DNA of 64,000 nt from Escallonia rubra (GCA_033065855.1 JAVXUO010001933.1:1-64000); one strand, 5' to 3'; shown: positions 32,493 to 46,709, counted from the stretch's first letter. The notes: generated from the sequence alone by a model not told the origin. Numbers and translations: made by a program.

Positions 32493-35036
32493 CTCCAACA
32501 CCTGCACACACACCAATTAACACACTCACACATTGAATTCATATTCAATTCCACTTACTTAATCGCACAAATCCATTTATTCCATCAAAGCTTACACCAA
32601 TTCAACCTTAATTCCCTCATATGCACACTATTCCATCAAAGGAGTGTGTGTGTGAATGGAGTGAAGAAGACGAAGGTGACTGTGTGTGCAAAAGGTGAAC
32701 TAGTGTGTGAGTTTAATGTGAATAGTAAGTGTAAGTCTCACTAAAAGTAGGGGATTAATTAGGCAGTTTTATAGTTAGGTTCAAAATTAGACAAAGTCCA
32801 AAATAGTAACCCCCACTATTTTTATAAGATGTACACTGTGAAAAAGTTTGGGATTTTTCTGTATCCGTAAAGGATGCTAAATTAGGGCATGGGTTAAAAA
32901 GAATTACCAATTTATTTAGCATAGCAAACCAAACTATTTTAATCTAAACATTTCAGGAAAACCTTATTTCACTGATATGTTTCATTATCTAAAATCGTGT
33001 CATTCTAAAGTTAATAGCTATTTTTAACCGAATCGGCTTCTGAGCCCTCAGTCCGAACACTGGTTCGGAATTTTCTGGCGAAAATTTTTTTAAAAATAGT
33101 TTTTAGCCCAAAAATGACTTCAGGATACTTAAAATAGTGTTTTAAGATGTTTTGGGATTTTTTTCGGTGTCAGAAACTCCCAGGGGGTATTTTGGTAATT
33201 TGCCAACACGAGGGGCTATTTTAGTAATTTTACCTATAAAAGGTATTTTTGAGTAAATTCACATACAATAAGGTTATTTGAGTGATTTTACTGATGGAAA
33301 TGCTGTTTTGGTGATTTAAGGGTGTGAGGGGGTGTTTTTGGTAATTTTACACATATGGGGCATTTTGGTAATTTTATGTACTCGGTGAGGGAGGTTCATT
33401 TTGGGTGTGTGCGTGAGTCCGTATTGATTTATGATATCTTAGAGTAGACTATATTTTAATCAGTTGATTGTTTCGTTTAGGGTAAAGCTAAAGATTTTCA
33501 GGTTAGATAGCGTAGCTTCGGATCCAGGTAAGGGTTTCCATCTGAACCCCGGGTAAGGATTTCTATCCGAACCCTTATTCCGATAACTCGTACTCGTAAG
33601 TATTCTTTCGATTTACGTTTGGCTATTGTCGAACACTGAGTTGTATATTGATATTAGCATGCTATCGTCAAGGAAACTCCAACATTGAGCCTGCACCGAT
33701 TAATTGAAAATCTTATCGATGCTCACTTGTTATTGCATGTCGAGCAAATTCGATAATTGTTTGCACTCTTCTTCAGAATTGTTATGCCTAAATCCGAGAA
33801 CTGTTCGCAATCGTTCTTGCTATTTGTTATAGTTATTCTGGAATTTTGAGTGATGAATTATATCAATATGCTTAATTGTTATTAAAATCTTAATTGTTCT
33901 GGTCATGTGTATTCATATTGGTGTTTATTTCATTGCACGTTAAGCAGTGAATTCTTGTTAATTTTGTGACCATATTGTTACTGGGTTGGCCTGGGAGTCT
34001 GTTCCGTGGGAAGGCGGTATAAGGCTGGTTTGTTACTGCTTCCTACGGGGAAGCATGCTAGTTCCTTAATCGATGAAGATGGCTAGTTATTATCGTACAT
34101 CATGCATGTGTACAGCTGCGCTTTGCCTGAATGGCATTGCATCTGCCCAGGATCAACGTCTTGAATTTGATTATATTGTATCTTACAATGATCGTTTTGG
34201 TTACACTGTATCTTACAATGACTGTTTTGGAAATAATGTTCAAATGAAGGTATGGTTACCTTACTGAGGGGATTAAGTTGAAACTCTTCCTCATACTGTG
34301 ATTAAACCGTTGTGTTTTTGTATGAAACCCTTCCCCTATTTCCTTGAAGTTTCTGTGTTCGTTTTGGAACCCTTTGGAAAATCATCTTTGTATTTTAAAA
34401 TGATGGCTTTGAAAATGATCTTCAAACGATCGTTTTGATATATGGCAACTGTTAATGTTTGTTGGAATCTGAGATGATAGCCAATGTTTGTTTATGCGTC
34501 GGTCTGTGGTTGTTTTTGGTATATACTTATAATTGATTATGGTTGTTTTGGAAAATTACCAAACTGTTCATGATTGTTGAAATGTTTCAAAAAATTATCC
34601 TCGGTTGAACTCGAGCCGTTTTGGTAATTCTTTTGGTTGTTCTTGAACGACCTTACTGATCTTTCAAAAGCTCACCCTTTGTTTGATTCCCCTCTACAGG
34701 TAATGCTCAGTCGTAGAATGCTCGGGAATGGGTTTAGAGTCTGTGTGAGATTCTGGTGAGCCCACCACTGCTGTGAAGTAAGACCCCTGCGTGGGTCAAG
34801 ACTAATAGCTGCTTTGTAAGGAACCTAAATTGAGTTTTAGAAGTTTTGAGTTGTAAGACTAGCTTAAGTTAAAGTTCCTTTTGGACTGTACATATTTTGA
34901 AGTATTTGAGTTGATGTCTAGTTAGAACTTTGAAGTATGTGTCAGTGGACCGGATTTGACAGGTTTGATATGAAGTGGTAAATTAACGCTTTGGGAGTTC
35001 GGGGCGATAGAGCTCCGGATTTCCAGGATGTTACAA
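29814..35036. mobile_element. 5.2-kb insertion of two oppositely oriented Del-like LTR halves
   Basis: Inserted into the Tat pol region with flanking caatca at 29808-29813 and 35037-35042. Starts TGTGACAACCCC, ends GGATGTTACAA. The left half (about 29814-31700) reads as a Del/Tekay-type LTR on the minus strand (on that strand ccttactgggtgatttgcgc near its 3' end). The right half (about 32640-35036) reads as a related LTR on the plus strand (cgaccttactgatc, then ctcaccctttg). The ggggt-ttttggtaattt phrases occur on opposite strands in the two halves. The middle is CA-rich low-complexity sequence. No pol coding. Old and non-coding. Confidence 0.6.
31725..32520. repeat. CA-rich low-complexity block with (CG)n and (AC)n runs
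   Basis: Dispersed cacaca runs, a short alternating cgcgcgcgcg run at about 32130-32147 and an (AC)n run at about 32454-32490. Long frames here, for instance 31834-32379, are translations of the repeat. Confidence 0.9.
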
Positions 35037-35042
35037 CAATCA

Positions 35043-38000
35043 TGAAACATTAGGCTGGTCGATCCCTTTTTCTGATTACATGGCACCATTTCTTTTCCTC
35101 GGGTATCTCTACCATTAATGCAAGGGTCACTATTGCATCAATAAAATTATTCTTGAGCAAAGGAAGGTACTGTAATTCTATATATTTGAATTTGTCTACA
35201 ATTTTCTCTAAATGTGATGGTAGGCCTGAAGACGCTTATCTCTAATTCTCCACATCCCTTGTATCTGGTGGATGGTTAGAGCTGAATCCTCATACACTGT
35301 AACGTCTCTCACGCCTAGGCTTAAGGCTATTTCCAAGCCGATGATGCATGCTTCATAATCGGTGGTATTGTTAGTACCGTCAAAGGTTAACTTAGTGGCT
35401 ATAGGGGTATGGGCCCCATCGGGTGAGATTAGAAGTATTCCTACCCCAAATCATTTGCTATTCGCCAGTCCATGAAAATATAACTGCCATCTTGTCTCAG
35501 ATTTTACAACACAAACTTCTTCGTCTGGGAACTTTACCTCTCATTCACTGGTATCTATCGGAAAATCGGCTAGCATGTCCACTATGACCTTTCCTTTTAT
35601 AGACTTATGAGTGAAATATGTGATGTCAAACTCAGAAAGTAGCAAAAGCCACTTCACCGTGCAATTGGATAAGATCGACTTTTCAAACAGGTGCTTCATC
35701 AGATCCATTCTAACTAACAACCCGATGGGATAAGCCAACACATAGTGTTGTAACCTTTGTGTTACCCAAACTAGTGACCAATCATGTCTCTTTTAGAGCT
35801 GAAACGTTCATCTCTCCCTTGTCTAACTTTTTACTGATATAATAGATGACTCTCTTTATCAATGGATTCTCCAAATATTGTGCCAACATCGCTCCGACGA
35901 CTATATCGGTCACGATTAGGTAGAGAAATAAAGGATTACCGATACTTGAGGGTTACTCATGTATTTCTTAATCTTATCAAAAGCCTCATGGCAGAGGGGG
36001 TTCTATTCCTGCTGATTCCTTTTTCAACAACTTAAAAATTGGTTCACAGATCATCGTCAATTGAGATATGAGGCGATTGATGTATTGGATCCTACCTAGA
36101 AACCCACATATTTCTTTCTCATTCCTCAGTGGTGACATCTCCACTATGGCCTTAATTTGAGTTGGATCAACTTTTAAGCGCTGCTTACTAACATAACCTA
36201 GCAACTACTGGCTATGACTCCGAACACACACTTCTACTGCCTCAACCTCTCAAAATATTTACTCAAAACTATATAGTGATCTGCCTGTTTCTTGAACTTA
36301 ATGACCATATACTTCTTTAAGGATCATGTCATGAAAGGGGTAGTAACAGCTCTTTGATATGTAGCCCTGGCGGTTAATCTGAAAGGCATCACTGTGTAGC
36401 AAAATATGCCTTATGGTGTAGTGAAGAATGTTTCTTCTTCGTCTTTAGGAGCCATTTTTATATGGTTGTATCTTGTGAAGCAATCCCCAAAGCAAACTAA
36501 ATCGTGCTCAGTGGTATCATCTATGATCATACTAATGATAGGGAGAGGAAAATTCTCAATTAAGGTCTCGATAGTCAAAGCACATTTGGACTTGGCCGAT
36601 CGGTTTAAGGATAAGTACTATGTTGGCCAATCAAGTCGGGTACTCTATAACCCTTATAAATCCCTTTGTGGATGAGTTTCATAACTTCCTCCTTAACCTT
36701 GAGAGACCATTTAGGTTTCAACTTCCGAAGTTTCTACTTAATGGGTTTAACCTCTGGCAGAGTGGGTAGGTGGTGCTCGACAATCAACGGGTCAATATTT
36801 TGGCATGTCGATAGATGACCAAGCAAAAACATCGATGAATTCCTTTAAGAGAGTAGTAATTCTCTCTCTTTCTTCTTAATCTTGGCTAGCCCCTAATTTT
36901 ATTTCCTTTACATTTTTGGACGTGCCTATGCTGACTTCAATAGTTTCTTCTGCCACTGGCTTTGACTCGTTTTGACTCTCGGTTTTCTACTTATTTTATC
37001 ATTTCTTTCAACTATTTTTTTCTTCTTTGTCCATTAGTTGTGATTCATTATTAACTGTGTGGATTAATTCATCATAACTTACATTAGCAACCAAACAGTA
37101 ATCAAAATCGATCATTATAATATCAATTAAAAAGTTAGGAAAGACATAGTAGGCAAGTAAATTCAAATTGTCTAGAGAAACATAAACATATGGATCATCC
37201 GGCTCGGGATTAGACTGGGCATTAGGATAGTCCTTAATGATCAATCTTCCTATGCTGCACTCTGCCCTGGGTCAAGGTGATCAGGCTTGTCGAGTTAGAG
37301 TCTGGTTGTCCTTCTCACAAATAAGCACAAGGATGTGAATATTGTTGAAAGATGTCGTCATTCCTTCTAGTTCCATGAAATCTATCCAATCAGAGGATTA
37401 TCTTTTCTCGGCTTCATCAGACTTGTCAGTTCTTCGTCTTCCACCCACTCACAATCATGGAAAATCTCTCATCCACCCATCAGCTTTCCGGTCTCCATGC
37501 TGTAGACCAGCTCACTAAATTCGTAATAAGATCATTTCTCTCCCTCTTTGAAAAATTACCCATTCAGCGTGGGGACCTTAGACATAACATTAAAGTCTAC
37601 GATTCGTCCTTCTTCCTAAGCGTCTTTCCTATCTTTCTTTGTGGGCTTGTATCCCACCCAAAATTGATATTTCTTATTCTTTAGGACAGGGAAACAGAAG
37701 AGCCCCTGGCAGTTGTTGTCTAAACCCGGTAATGAAGTTTCTTCATCATTGGGAGCACCGTGGTGTTGCTGTGAGGTGCACAATTGAGAAAGTTTTCCAC
37801 GAGACAAACTTTTTCAAACTCCAAACATTGTACTGGGCTATCGATTTTAAACCCACTAAGAAGCAAGTCTAGCGATTCATGTGGGATTGTGACGCTGTCC
37901 TCCTTATCTTCCACTTGTCCTATCTGGGGTAGTTGGGACTCTCTCATGATTGTGAAGATGACTTTGTCAAGTACGAACATGAACTTCTAATGCAGTGTAA

Positions 38001-38343
38001 AGGGGATCACTTCAATCAAATGGATCCATGGCCTTCCAAGCAAGAGGTTGAAGGCGACAGGAATATCTAGCACCTAGAACTCCACTTCGAAAGTAGACGT
38101 TTCAACTTTCACTTAACCGTGCCAATGAGTGGCTCTCAATGCTTGACTGGAAGGGATGAATTCTGAAGGATCGATACCAAGGGCTTGAAAAGTATGCAAA
38201 AGACATACATTAAGGACATAAACATTATCTATAAGGATTAACAGTACCCTCTTCTTAACAGCCCGCATGGTGATGTGGAGCGGGTCGTTATCGCTTGACA
38301 CTCGGAGTGCGCCATGGCCCTCGCAGCACTGCCATCCTCAGGT
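35043..38343 (-). mobile_element. Tat-lineage Ty3/gypsy protease, RT and RNase H region, fossil
   Basis: Minus-strand blocks in pol order: near 38300-38110 a protease-side block (DPLHITMRAVKK, LIDNVYVLNVC); near 38090-37980 VLDIPVAFNLLLGRPWIHL; near 36450-36330 an RT block (VMPFRLTARATYQRA); near 36190-36000 an RT/connection block (DPTQIKAIVEMSPLRNEKEI, CGFLGRIQYINRLI); near 35700-35550 RNase H (KWLLLLSEFDITYFTHKSIK). These are classic Tat-lineage motifs. It continues the integrase at 28.7-29.8 kb, and its right edge is cut by the Del-like element at 38344. Broken by several frame breaks. Confidence 0.85.
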
Positions 38344-40485
38344 AGTCACGACCCAAACCCACGGGTGAGCCCATGAGCTAGAACCGTGACTGGCCGCATA
38401 CCCATCCGAAACATCCACCCAAGGCTCTGCCAGGCCTTACTACAACCTGTACACACAAATCTATAACCAAGTAATTTAAAACTATCTCCTTAAAAATATT
38501 TCTAAAATCACACTTATAATTTCTCAAAACAATCTCCAATGACATTCTTTATTTAATAATTAACATAGATCATTTTTTTTTTCCGGTGAAGTTCTAAGCT
38601 TTGAAAATTCTCAAATTACAAATTTAGTACTAGCATACCATCCAAGGATTTATTGAATAATCTAAGAGGACTACAACTCCTCTAGCAGTCGTCTACCGCA
38701 ACTACATCCTTATGGCCCTCATCAGTGCCGATTCCATCTAGATAAATCGTTTGAAAAATATTTGAAAGAGTGAGCTTGGGGCCCGGTAAGTACACATACC
38801 ATATCGCAACAATAGGTTTTGGAATTCATAAAAACATGCCCTGGTTTCTTCTTTTTAAAACTGGTGACAATTTCATAGGGAATACTATACACATATATAC
38901 TTTATAAAAACAAATCATAGTTTAGGAAAAATCTTCCAAAATGAATACATAACAACCATATATTAAACTTCGAGTACAATTCTAACTCTTTTTACGGTGT
39001 GTTGCGGTCAGCGTATGGTCCCACTAACTAGGACCCAGAATCCCTTCTCCACCCGGGATAAACAATATTGTGGACGCAAAGGGTGAACGACGATGCAACA
39101 GTACTGTGCGTCAACGTATGGTCCCGTTGACCAGGACGCATAAACCACTTTCCCCCGTGGATGTGGGGCACAACAACCAATATTAACCTCTTAACATCGT
39201 ACCATAATTCACACAAAGTTCTCAAAACAACACAACACATACCATGGCAATTTTAATTCAATTTCTCATCAACCAATTTCACAAAAGTAGAGGTATAACA
39301 AAATACTTTAAAACTATCATTTGGTAAAGTCACATGTACATACACATATATTAGAAAATAGTTTGTACAAAGGAACATGGTAGGAGTACTTACCTGAATA
39401 ACTAAGCGGTTCTTCTTCCCAAGTATGCCCTAACTCTTGTCTATCGGAACCTAAACAATAAATCATTCGAATATTATTTATTGCCGTTCAATTATGCCTA
39501 GGTGATAAATTTCCCCAAGTGAGTGAAATTACTAAAATACCCTTAGACTTGTATAAAATTACCAATTTACCCCGACGCCTAACGTACCATTACACCCCTA
39601 GAAATAACCCAAAACATCTTTTAAACAACAAGGTGGGGTTTTCGGACAAGATTGGCTTTTCTGGAAATTCTTCACTTGGAACCCTAAATTGCTCCTTAAA
39701 TTGAGCGTTAAGGTTCCTATTTCAAATATATATCAACCGGTGACAGAATGCTGCTAAATTTCAGACGTTCAAACATCTCCATAAGATCAGATCACTGTAA
39801 AATTTTCGGCTAAAATAATTTTGTTTACTATGCCAAATAATTTGAAAAAATTGTTTTCAAAATAAAACTATTTCAGGCCTTTCACATGCCCAAAAAACTC
39901 CCAGAAAATTCCACATCAAAGGTTTCACAAAAATAAGAGGAGTTATAGTCCTGCACTTTGCCTAAATATGTTCAGAAATGGCCATGAAAAATATCTTGGT
40001 AAACTATTGTAATAGTGAAGCGCTACGCTGTATTCGATCGAGTGCTACGTGACTACCAACGCTAAAAATAACAAACAACATTAAAAACTTTCGAAACTTT
40101 GGAAAATACACTATCTTAGCTACATAAGATTATTGTAAAAGCTTAAGAATTTAATAACTTAGATTGCTATTTTAAAATACACCAAAATCCCTTGTTCGGA
40201 TAAAATCATTTAGCGTGCTTTGCCAACTGAGAAAAATTCCAAATTTTTTTAGGTTGTAGGTCTTACAAAAATAATATGAGTTACTCTTTTGAAATTCATT
40301 ATAAATTTCTAGACATGTCTTAAAATTTGGGAAAGAAACTATAAGGAACTTAATGATTTTTAGCGACACTTTTGAGTTCAAAGTTTGAACTCTCAGCTTT
40401 TCCCTCTATCTGCGCAACACCTTAGAACTCTATCTAGTCTCTCTTTATGCAATTCAATTTATAAGATGGCCTCTCCCTTCTATAT

Positions 40486-40517
<32 letters not shown>

Positions 40518-41999
40518 TGTACAACACACTAATACACCCAAAAATAAGATGGAAGGAAGCCAAAACTTACCGGAAAATTTAGGCTAGGTTTGAGAAAAAA
40601 AATTTCCTCTTTTTTTTTTCAGTTTTTAAAAACTGAAAAAAAAGGGGCGTTTGGTAACCATGTTTTTTTTCCGTTTAGAAGCCAGTTTTTAAAATGAAAA
40701 GTAAAAAAAAAAACTCCAGAAACTGGTTTTTTTTTTCAGTTTTGGTTTTTTTTTCTTAGACCACCACCACCACCCTCCCACCGCCGGCAGCCACCTCAGG
40801 CGACCACCGCCGGCCGCCGGCGACCACCGTCGGAGACTGCCGACAGCCACCTCCAGCCGCCGGCGACCACCGGCAGCCACCACCGGAAACTGCCGGCCGC
40901 CGACGACCACTGCCGGCGACCACCGGCAGCCACCTCTGGCCGTCGGCGACCACCTCCGGCCGCCGGCGACCACCTCCGGCCGCCGGCAGCCACCTCTGGC
41001 CGCCGGCGACCACCGCCACCTCCGGCCGCCGGCGACCACCCAGGTAGCCACCTCCGGCCGCCGGCCACTACCAGCACCACCGGCCACCACCGCTACACCC
41101 CACCATCGCCACCGCAAACCACAAAAAAAAAGTCAAAATAAAAAGGGTTACCAAACACCCAAAAAAAAAACCTAAAAAAAAAAGGGGTTATCAAACACCC
41201 ACTTGTTTTTATAAAAAAAAAAATTAAGCTGCTCTTTAAAAAACTGCTCTTTAAAAACTGAAAACCAAAAAAAAAATTTGTCAAACGAACCCTTAGACTC
41301 TTCGTCGGATTTTTCCTTTGTCTGCCGTCCCTCTCTCTCTTTCTCTGAATTCTCTCTGTTTTTCTTCCTGCCGAGACTGTCTTTTGTTTTCCTGTATAAC
41401 GCTCTCTCTCTCTCTCTCTCTCTATGTAAATCTCTGTAATCGAAAATGAAATATAACCCAAATGCTCTAGTTTCTCCACTTTCCTCTTTCTCTCTCTTTG
41501 ACCTTTATTTCCTTCTTCTTTGGTAATGTCTTAATATCCTCCCTAATCTCCTCCCTTGGTTCCTTCACTTTCCAATTTAATGAATTGACATAATTTTAAA
41601 ATAATGTCAGATTTGTTGAAATCTTTTAATTACTCAATAGTCTCCAATTTAAATGTAGTTTTATAACTAACCCCACTTCACTAATCGTCGCTAAAAGTTG
41701 TTAATAAAATATCGACGCTAACTATAGGTATAAAAATTGTCGCTAAAGGTTTCTAAAAATACCGTTAACGCTAATCGTCGCTAAAGACCTCGATCAATAT
41801 GAATTATATCTGCAATCGTTAAATTATAACTTATGATTCTAAAATTTTCGCTAAAGATCATAATTATAATGCTCCCCAAATTCGTCGCTAAAGGTTCAAT
41901 GAAAATCGCTCATGCCAATCGACACTAAATATTGCGTATAATTATTGTTGCTAACAAAATAAATTAACTAGATAGACAATACTAAGGTAGGGTATTACA
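38344..41999 (-). repeat. 3' LTR of the Del/Tekay-like element
   Basis: About 2.9 kb after removing the 711-bp MITE inside it. By eye over 90% similar to the other LTR across their first few hundred bases. Near 41680-41960 it has many tcgctaaa-g phrases. Confidence 0.85.
40582..41292. mobile_element. PIF/Harbinger-like element inserted in the Del 3' LTR
   Basis: Ends GGCTAGGTTTGAG and, inward from the right, GGGTTCGTTTGAC. Flanking tta on both sides. The sister LTR has an uninterrupted aaaaaattagagtcttcg at the matching place (46759-46776), confirming the insertion and its boundaries. The interior (40760-41100) is a GC-rich minisatellite of ccgccggcgaccacc-type units; frames across it are not genes. 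Confidence 0.75.
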
Positions 42000-43673
42000 T
42001 TCTCTCCCACTTATAAAAATTTCGTCCTCAAAATTTACGGCATTGACAATCTCCAAACACTATGCTTCCACTACGTAACTTTTATAGTAGCCAACATAAT
42101 AGCTAAGCACTGCTTAACCTCTTCATCGAAATTCATGTCTCACAATCATAAGTCAACTTCATACGTCAACCAGAAATATTTCCTTCCCACCATCATAAGT
42201 CAACTTCATTTAAATGAAAAGTGTCCTCAAAGTTAGTGTCCCTTAGATCGGTCTTCTTAACCATGGCTAAACCCCAAATACCCATTGATAAAGATTACCT
42301 CAAATATCAACATTCTTAAATGACGAGCTCTGCCACACTGTAAATGTTATCTCTACAATTCGATGTTTCTCCATTTATACCATTAAGACGTTGTTAAACC
42401 GTGAAGTCTCACCTCATGAGTAATGGTCACTAACAGTCTGAGTAAATTATTGCAATTGATCGTAAACCAAATTTGAGCCCGTTAAAAGGAATTTGTCCCG
42501 AATTTCATAATCCATATAACGTCTCATTTAGACATAAACTGTAATTTGTTGGGAAAAATAAATCACTTAATCCAGTCAAAGGCGGTGAAAAACTAGTTGT
42601 TGCCCTCAGTTATATCCATTTATCTTATGATAGTTCACACCTCGAGGTCGGATCAAGCTATGCACGCCAATCAATCTAGAACTCTGGGCTACATGCTAAA
42701 CCCCAAAGTGCACACTCAAAGATTACTCGTAACCACAATTCACGTCCGCCATAGTTCGATATAGGCACATAACTTGCTCCTATTGTAATGAGGCTATAAG
42801 ATCCAAAGCCAAAGTTCTAATGTCCAACAACAAAGTCAATCCGATGACTCTATACTTTGACACAATTTATGATTATTATTATTATTATTTTCCAAGTGCA
42901 CATTTCAACTCACAACTTCTCTTATTCCACAAAACCTTGTTCAAGAAACTTATAAACCAGCAACCTCACTATAACAGGAAAAATTTCACTTAGCTCTTTA
43001 ATGTTCGCAGCTAAGAGCTATGAACTAAGAGCTCCGAGTTACGAGCTAAGAGCTCCAAGAACTTCAAGAAACCACAGCCTTACATTATCTCTATCTAGCT
43101 ATTATGCTACATGTTGTTCTACAACCTTTGTTAGGTTTTGGCAACTAGAAGCACCTTGGTTAGGTTTTGACAACTAGAGGCATATCTCTTTAGCTTCACC
43201 CAATGAAAATAAGTCTTTGTAGTGTGGTTTATAGTCTCCAAAATGCAACTAAAAAAAACTAACCACTCACATCGTGACAACTCTAAACATTTCACCCCAC
43301 TACAAGATTCATCATTCAATTATCTATAACCCAACCAGCCGAATATCATTACTCAACCTCAAAATAGTTATAACTTAGCTAGTATGAAACTCACTGAACT
43401 GTATTTACTTCACTCCAAACTTAACCAAGTAAATCAATTTTTAAGCCATCATACTTCGGCTACGCTTTTTAGATAACATACCAAATTAGACTCTTCACAC
43501 AATCTACTTAATAGTAGCAAGCTTAACTTCAAGCCTATGATATACTAAAGTATTAAACAATTATGACATATTACTTGCACACTACAAGATCCAACCTTGT
43601 GTTCTAACTTCCACTCTCATCAACCTAGTTATGAGTCTACAGAATCGTGATACCTATTCTCTGATACCTTTTT
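42000..43673 (-). other. Short interior of the Del/Tekay-like element
   Basis: Carries the polypurine-like tract at 42000-42012 and the primer-binding-like site near 43656-43667. Only short frames, no gag or pol motif recognised. Confidence 0.65.
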
Positions 43674-45149
43674 TGTCACGACCCGAACCAACGGGTGAGC
43701 CCATGAGCTAGAACTGTGACCGGCCGCAGGCCCATCCGCACATGTACCCAAGGCTCTGCCAGGCCTTACTACAACCTGTACACACAAATCTATAACCAAG
43801 TAATTTAAAACTATCTCCTTAAAAATATTTCTAAAATCACACTTATAATTTCTCAAATGAATCTCCAATGACATTCTTTATTTAACAATTAACATATATC
43901 ATTTTTTTTCTCGGTGGAGATCTAAGCTCCGAAAATTCTCAATTACAAATTTAGTACTAGCATACCATCCAAGGATTGAATAATCTAAGAGGACTACAAC
44001 TCCTTTAGTAGTCGTCTGCCACAACTACATCCTTGTGGCCCTCATCAGTGCCTTTTCCATCTAGATAATCGCCTGAAAAAGTATTTAAAAGAGTGAGCTT
44101 GGGGCTCAATAAATATACATTCCATATTCTTAAAATAGGTTTTGGAATTCATAAAAACATGCCATGGTTTCTTCTTTTTAAAACTAGTGACAATTTCACA
44201 GGGAATACTATACACATATATACTTTATAAAAACAAATCATGCTTTAGGAAAACTCTTCCAAAACGAATGCATAACAACCGTATTTAAACTTCGAGTGCA
44301 ATTCTAACTCTTTTCACTGTGTGCTGCGGTCAGCGTATGGTCCCACTGACTAGGACCCAGAATCCCTCATCTACCCAGGATAAACAATATTGTGGACGCA
44401 AGGGCGAACCACGATGCAACAATATTGTGCGTCAACGTATGGTCCCGTTGACCAAGACCTGGAATCCATTTTTTCCTATGGATATGGGGCACAACAACCA
44501 ATATTAACTTCTCAACACTGTACCACAATTCACACAAAGTTCTCAAAACAACACAACACATACCATGACAATTTTAATTCAATTTCTCATCAACCAATTT
44601 CACAAAAGTAGAGGTATAACAAAATACTTTAAAACTATCATTTGGTAAAGTCACGTGTACATACATATATATTGAAAAATGGCTTGTACGAAGGAACATG
44701 GTAGGAGCACTTACTTGGATAGCTAAGCGGTTCTTGTTTCCAAGTCTGCCCTAACTCTTGTCTATCGAAACCAAAATAATAAATAATCTGAATCTTATTT
44801 ATTGCCATTCAATTATGCCTAGGTGCTAAGTTTCTCCAAGTGAGTGAAATTACCAAAATATCCCTAGACTTGTGTAAAATTACCAATTTATCCCGATGCC
44901 TAACGTACCATTATACCCCTAGAAATAACTCAAAACATCTTTTTAAAAAATGAGGTGGGATTTTTAGATAAGAATGGATTTTCTGGGAATTCTTCATTCG
45001 GAATCCTAAACCGCTCTTTAAATTGAACGTTAAGGTTCCTATTTCAAAAATATATCAACCAACGCCAAAATGCTGCGAAATTTCAGACATTCAAACGTCT
45101 CCATAAGATCAGATCACTATAAAATTTTCGGCTAAAATAATTTTGTTTA

Positions 45150-46271
45150 GGGCAAATTAGACCTATGTCCATCAGGTTTGGGGGTAATTACACGTGAGGA
45201 CACAAAGTTTCAAAATGTAACTCCATTGACAAACGGAATACAAAAATACTTAACGATTTTGACAAAAAGACTTGATTGCCCCTGACTTTAAAATAAATTA
45301 CCCACTTAATTTACTGTTTATTCTTCCTCTCCCCACACCCAGCACCCATACCCCCCCGCGCCCTCACCCCTGCCCCCACGCCGTCTGCCTCCCCCTTCCC
45401 CGTCACCTGCCCACCCTGTCATGCCCACAACCCCCTTCCCCGGCGGTAACCGAGTCAATGCCGTCACCAAACCTGAGGCAATCCATCTGCGCCACCCAGC
45501 GTTAGGAGGCCCGATCACCGTCAGCGCAGTAGCAGGCCCTCCAGCGAGGCACCGACGCTATAAGATCGCGGTCACACTCCCGATCTGCCTGTCGTGGGGC
45601 AGGTGCTGCGGTCGTGGGGCGAGGGAAGGTGCTGCCGTCGTGGGGTGAGGAAATGGGCTGGCGTCGTGGGGCAAGGGAAGGCGCGGGCTGGCATCATGGG
45701 GCGAGGGAAGGCGTTACCGGTGTGGGCCGAGGGAAGGGGCTGCCGCGGGGAGGGTGAGGTGCGGGGAGAGAGAACAGATGGAAGGGGAAGGGTGACGTCG
45801 CCGGCGATGGAGGCGACGCCGGCAGGAGATTGGTCGCTGGCAATGGGAGAGAGAACATATGGAAGGGGAAGGGTGACGTCACCAGCGATGGAGGCGACGC
45901 CTGCAGGAGATTGGTCGCCGGCAATGGGACAGAGAACATATCAAAATTTGCAAATTAGGGTTCCAAGAAAACCCTAATTTGTAAATTAGGGTTTCAATAA
46001 AATCCTAATTGTGACTTTAAATTAAGGCTTGAAATTTTAATTTAAAATTTTTAAAAATATTTAGTATATACAGTACAAGGGGTAATATCATCATTTTAAA
46101 AATACATATTGATGATATCATACAAAAAGTACAATTTTTGGAAGGAACCCTAACGGATGGACACGGCTGATATATTTTAAAAGTGTTTGGTTACGGTATG
46201 TTACATTTTAAAACTTAATGTCCTTGACTGTAATTATACCCTAACCTCAGGAACATAGGTGTAATTTGCCC
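45150..46271. mobile_element. MULE-like non-autonomous element inserted in the Del 5' LTR
   Basis: 1122 bp. Ends GGGCAAATTAGACCTATG and, inward from the right, GGGCAAATTACACCTATG; similarity continues for about 80 bp. Perfect 9-bp target duplication ttttgttta (45141-45149 and 46272-46280), and the sister LTR has the single empty site near 39820-39835. The interior is GC-rich and holds a two-copy tandem unit of about 80 bp (45765-45935). Its origin is unknown; captured gene sequence is possible. Termini differ from the palindrome-array family. Confidence 0.9.
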
Positions 46272-46651
46272 TTTTGTTTACTATGCCAAATAATTCGAAA
46301 AGCGTGTTTTCAAAATAAAATTATTTCATGCCTCACATGCCCAAAATAATTTCAAAAAATTATATGTAAAAAATTTCACAAAAATAAGGGGACTTTTAGT
46401 TTCTTACTTTTCCTAAATCTGTTAAGAAATGATATTTAAAAATAATATAAGTTACTCTTTTGGACTTTTTTCAAATAAATTTGTAAATATGTATTACAAA
46501 TTGGGAAAGAAACTATAAAGAACTTAATGGTTTTAGCGACACTTTTGAATTCAAAGTTTGAACTTTCAGCTTTTCCCTCTATCTGCGCAGCACCTTAGAA
46601 CTGTATCTAGTCTCTTTTTTTGCAATTCAATTTATAACATGGCCCCTCCCT

Positions 46652-46674
46652 TCCCCCCCCCTCCCCCCTCTCTA

Positions 46675-46709
<35 letters not shown>

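Noticed and set aside
31834-32516. 181-codon and shorter frames of His/Thr or Cys/Val
   Set aside because: Translation of CA/TG microsatellite sequence.
40689-41117. Gly/Arg/Ala-rich 142-codon frame and overlapping ones
   Set aside because: Three overlapping frames arise from a ccgccggcgaccacc minisatellite inside a MITE.
45318-45977. Several frames inside the MULE-like insert
   Set aside because: GC-rich, present on both strands, without a domain; cannot be told from noise.
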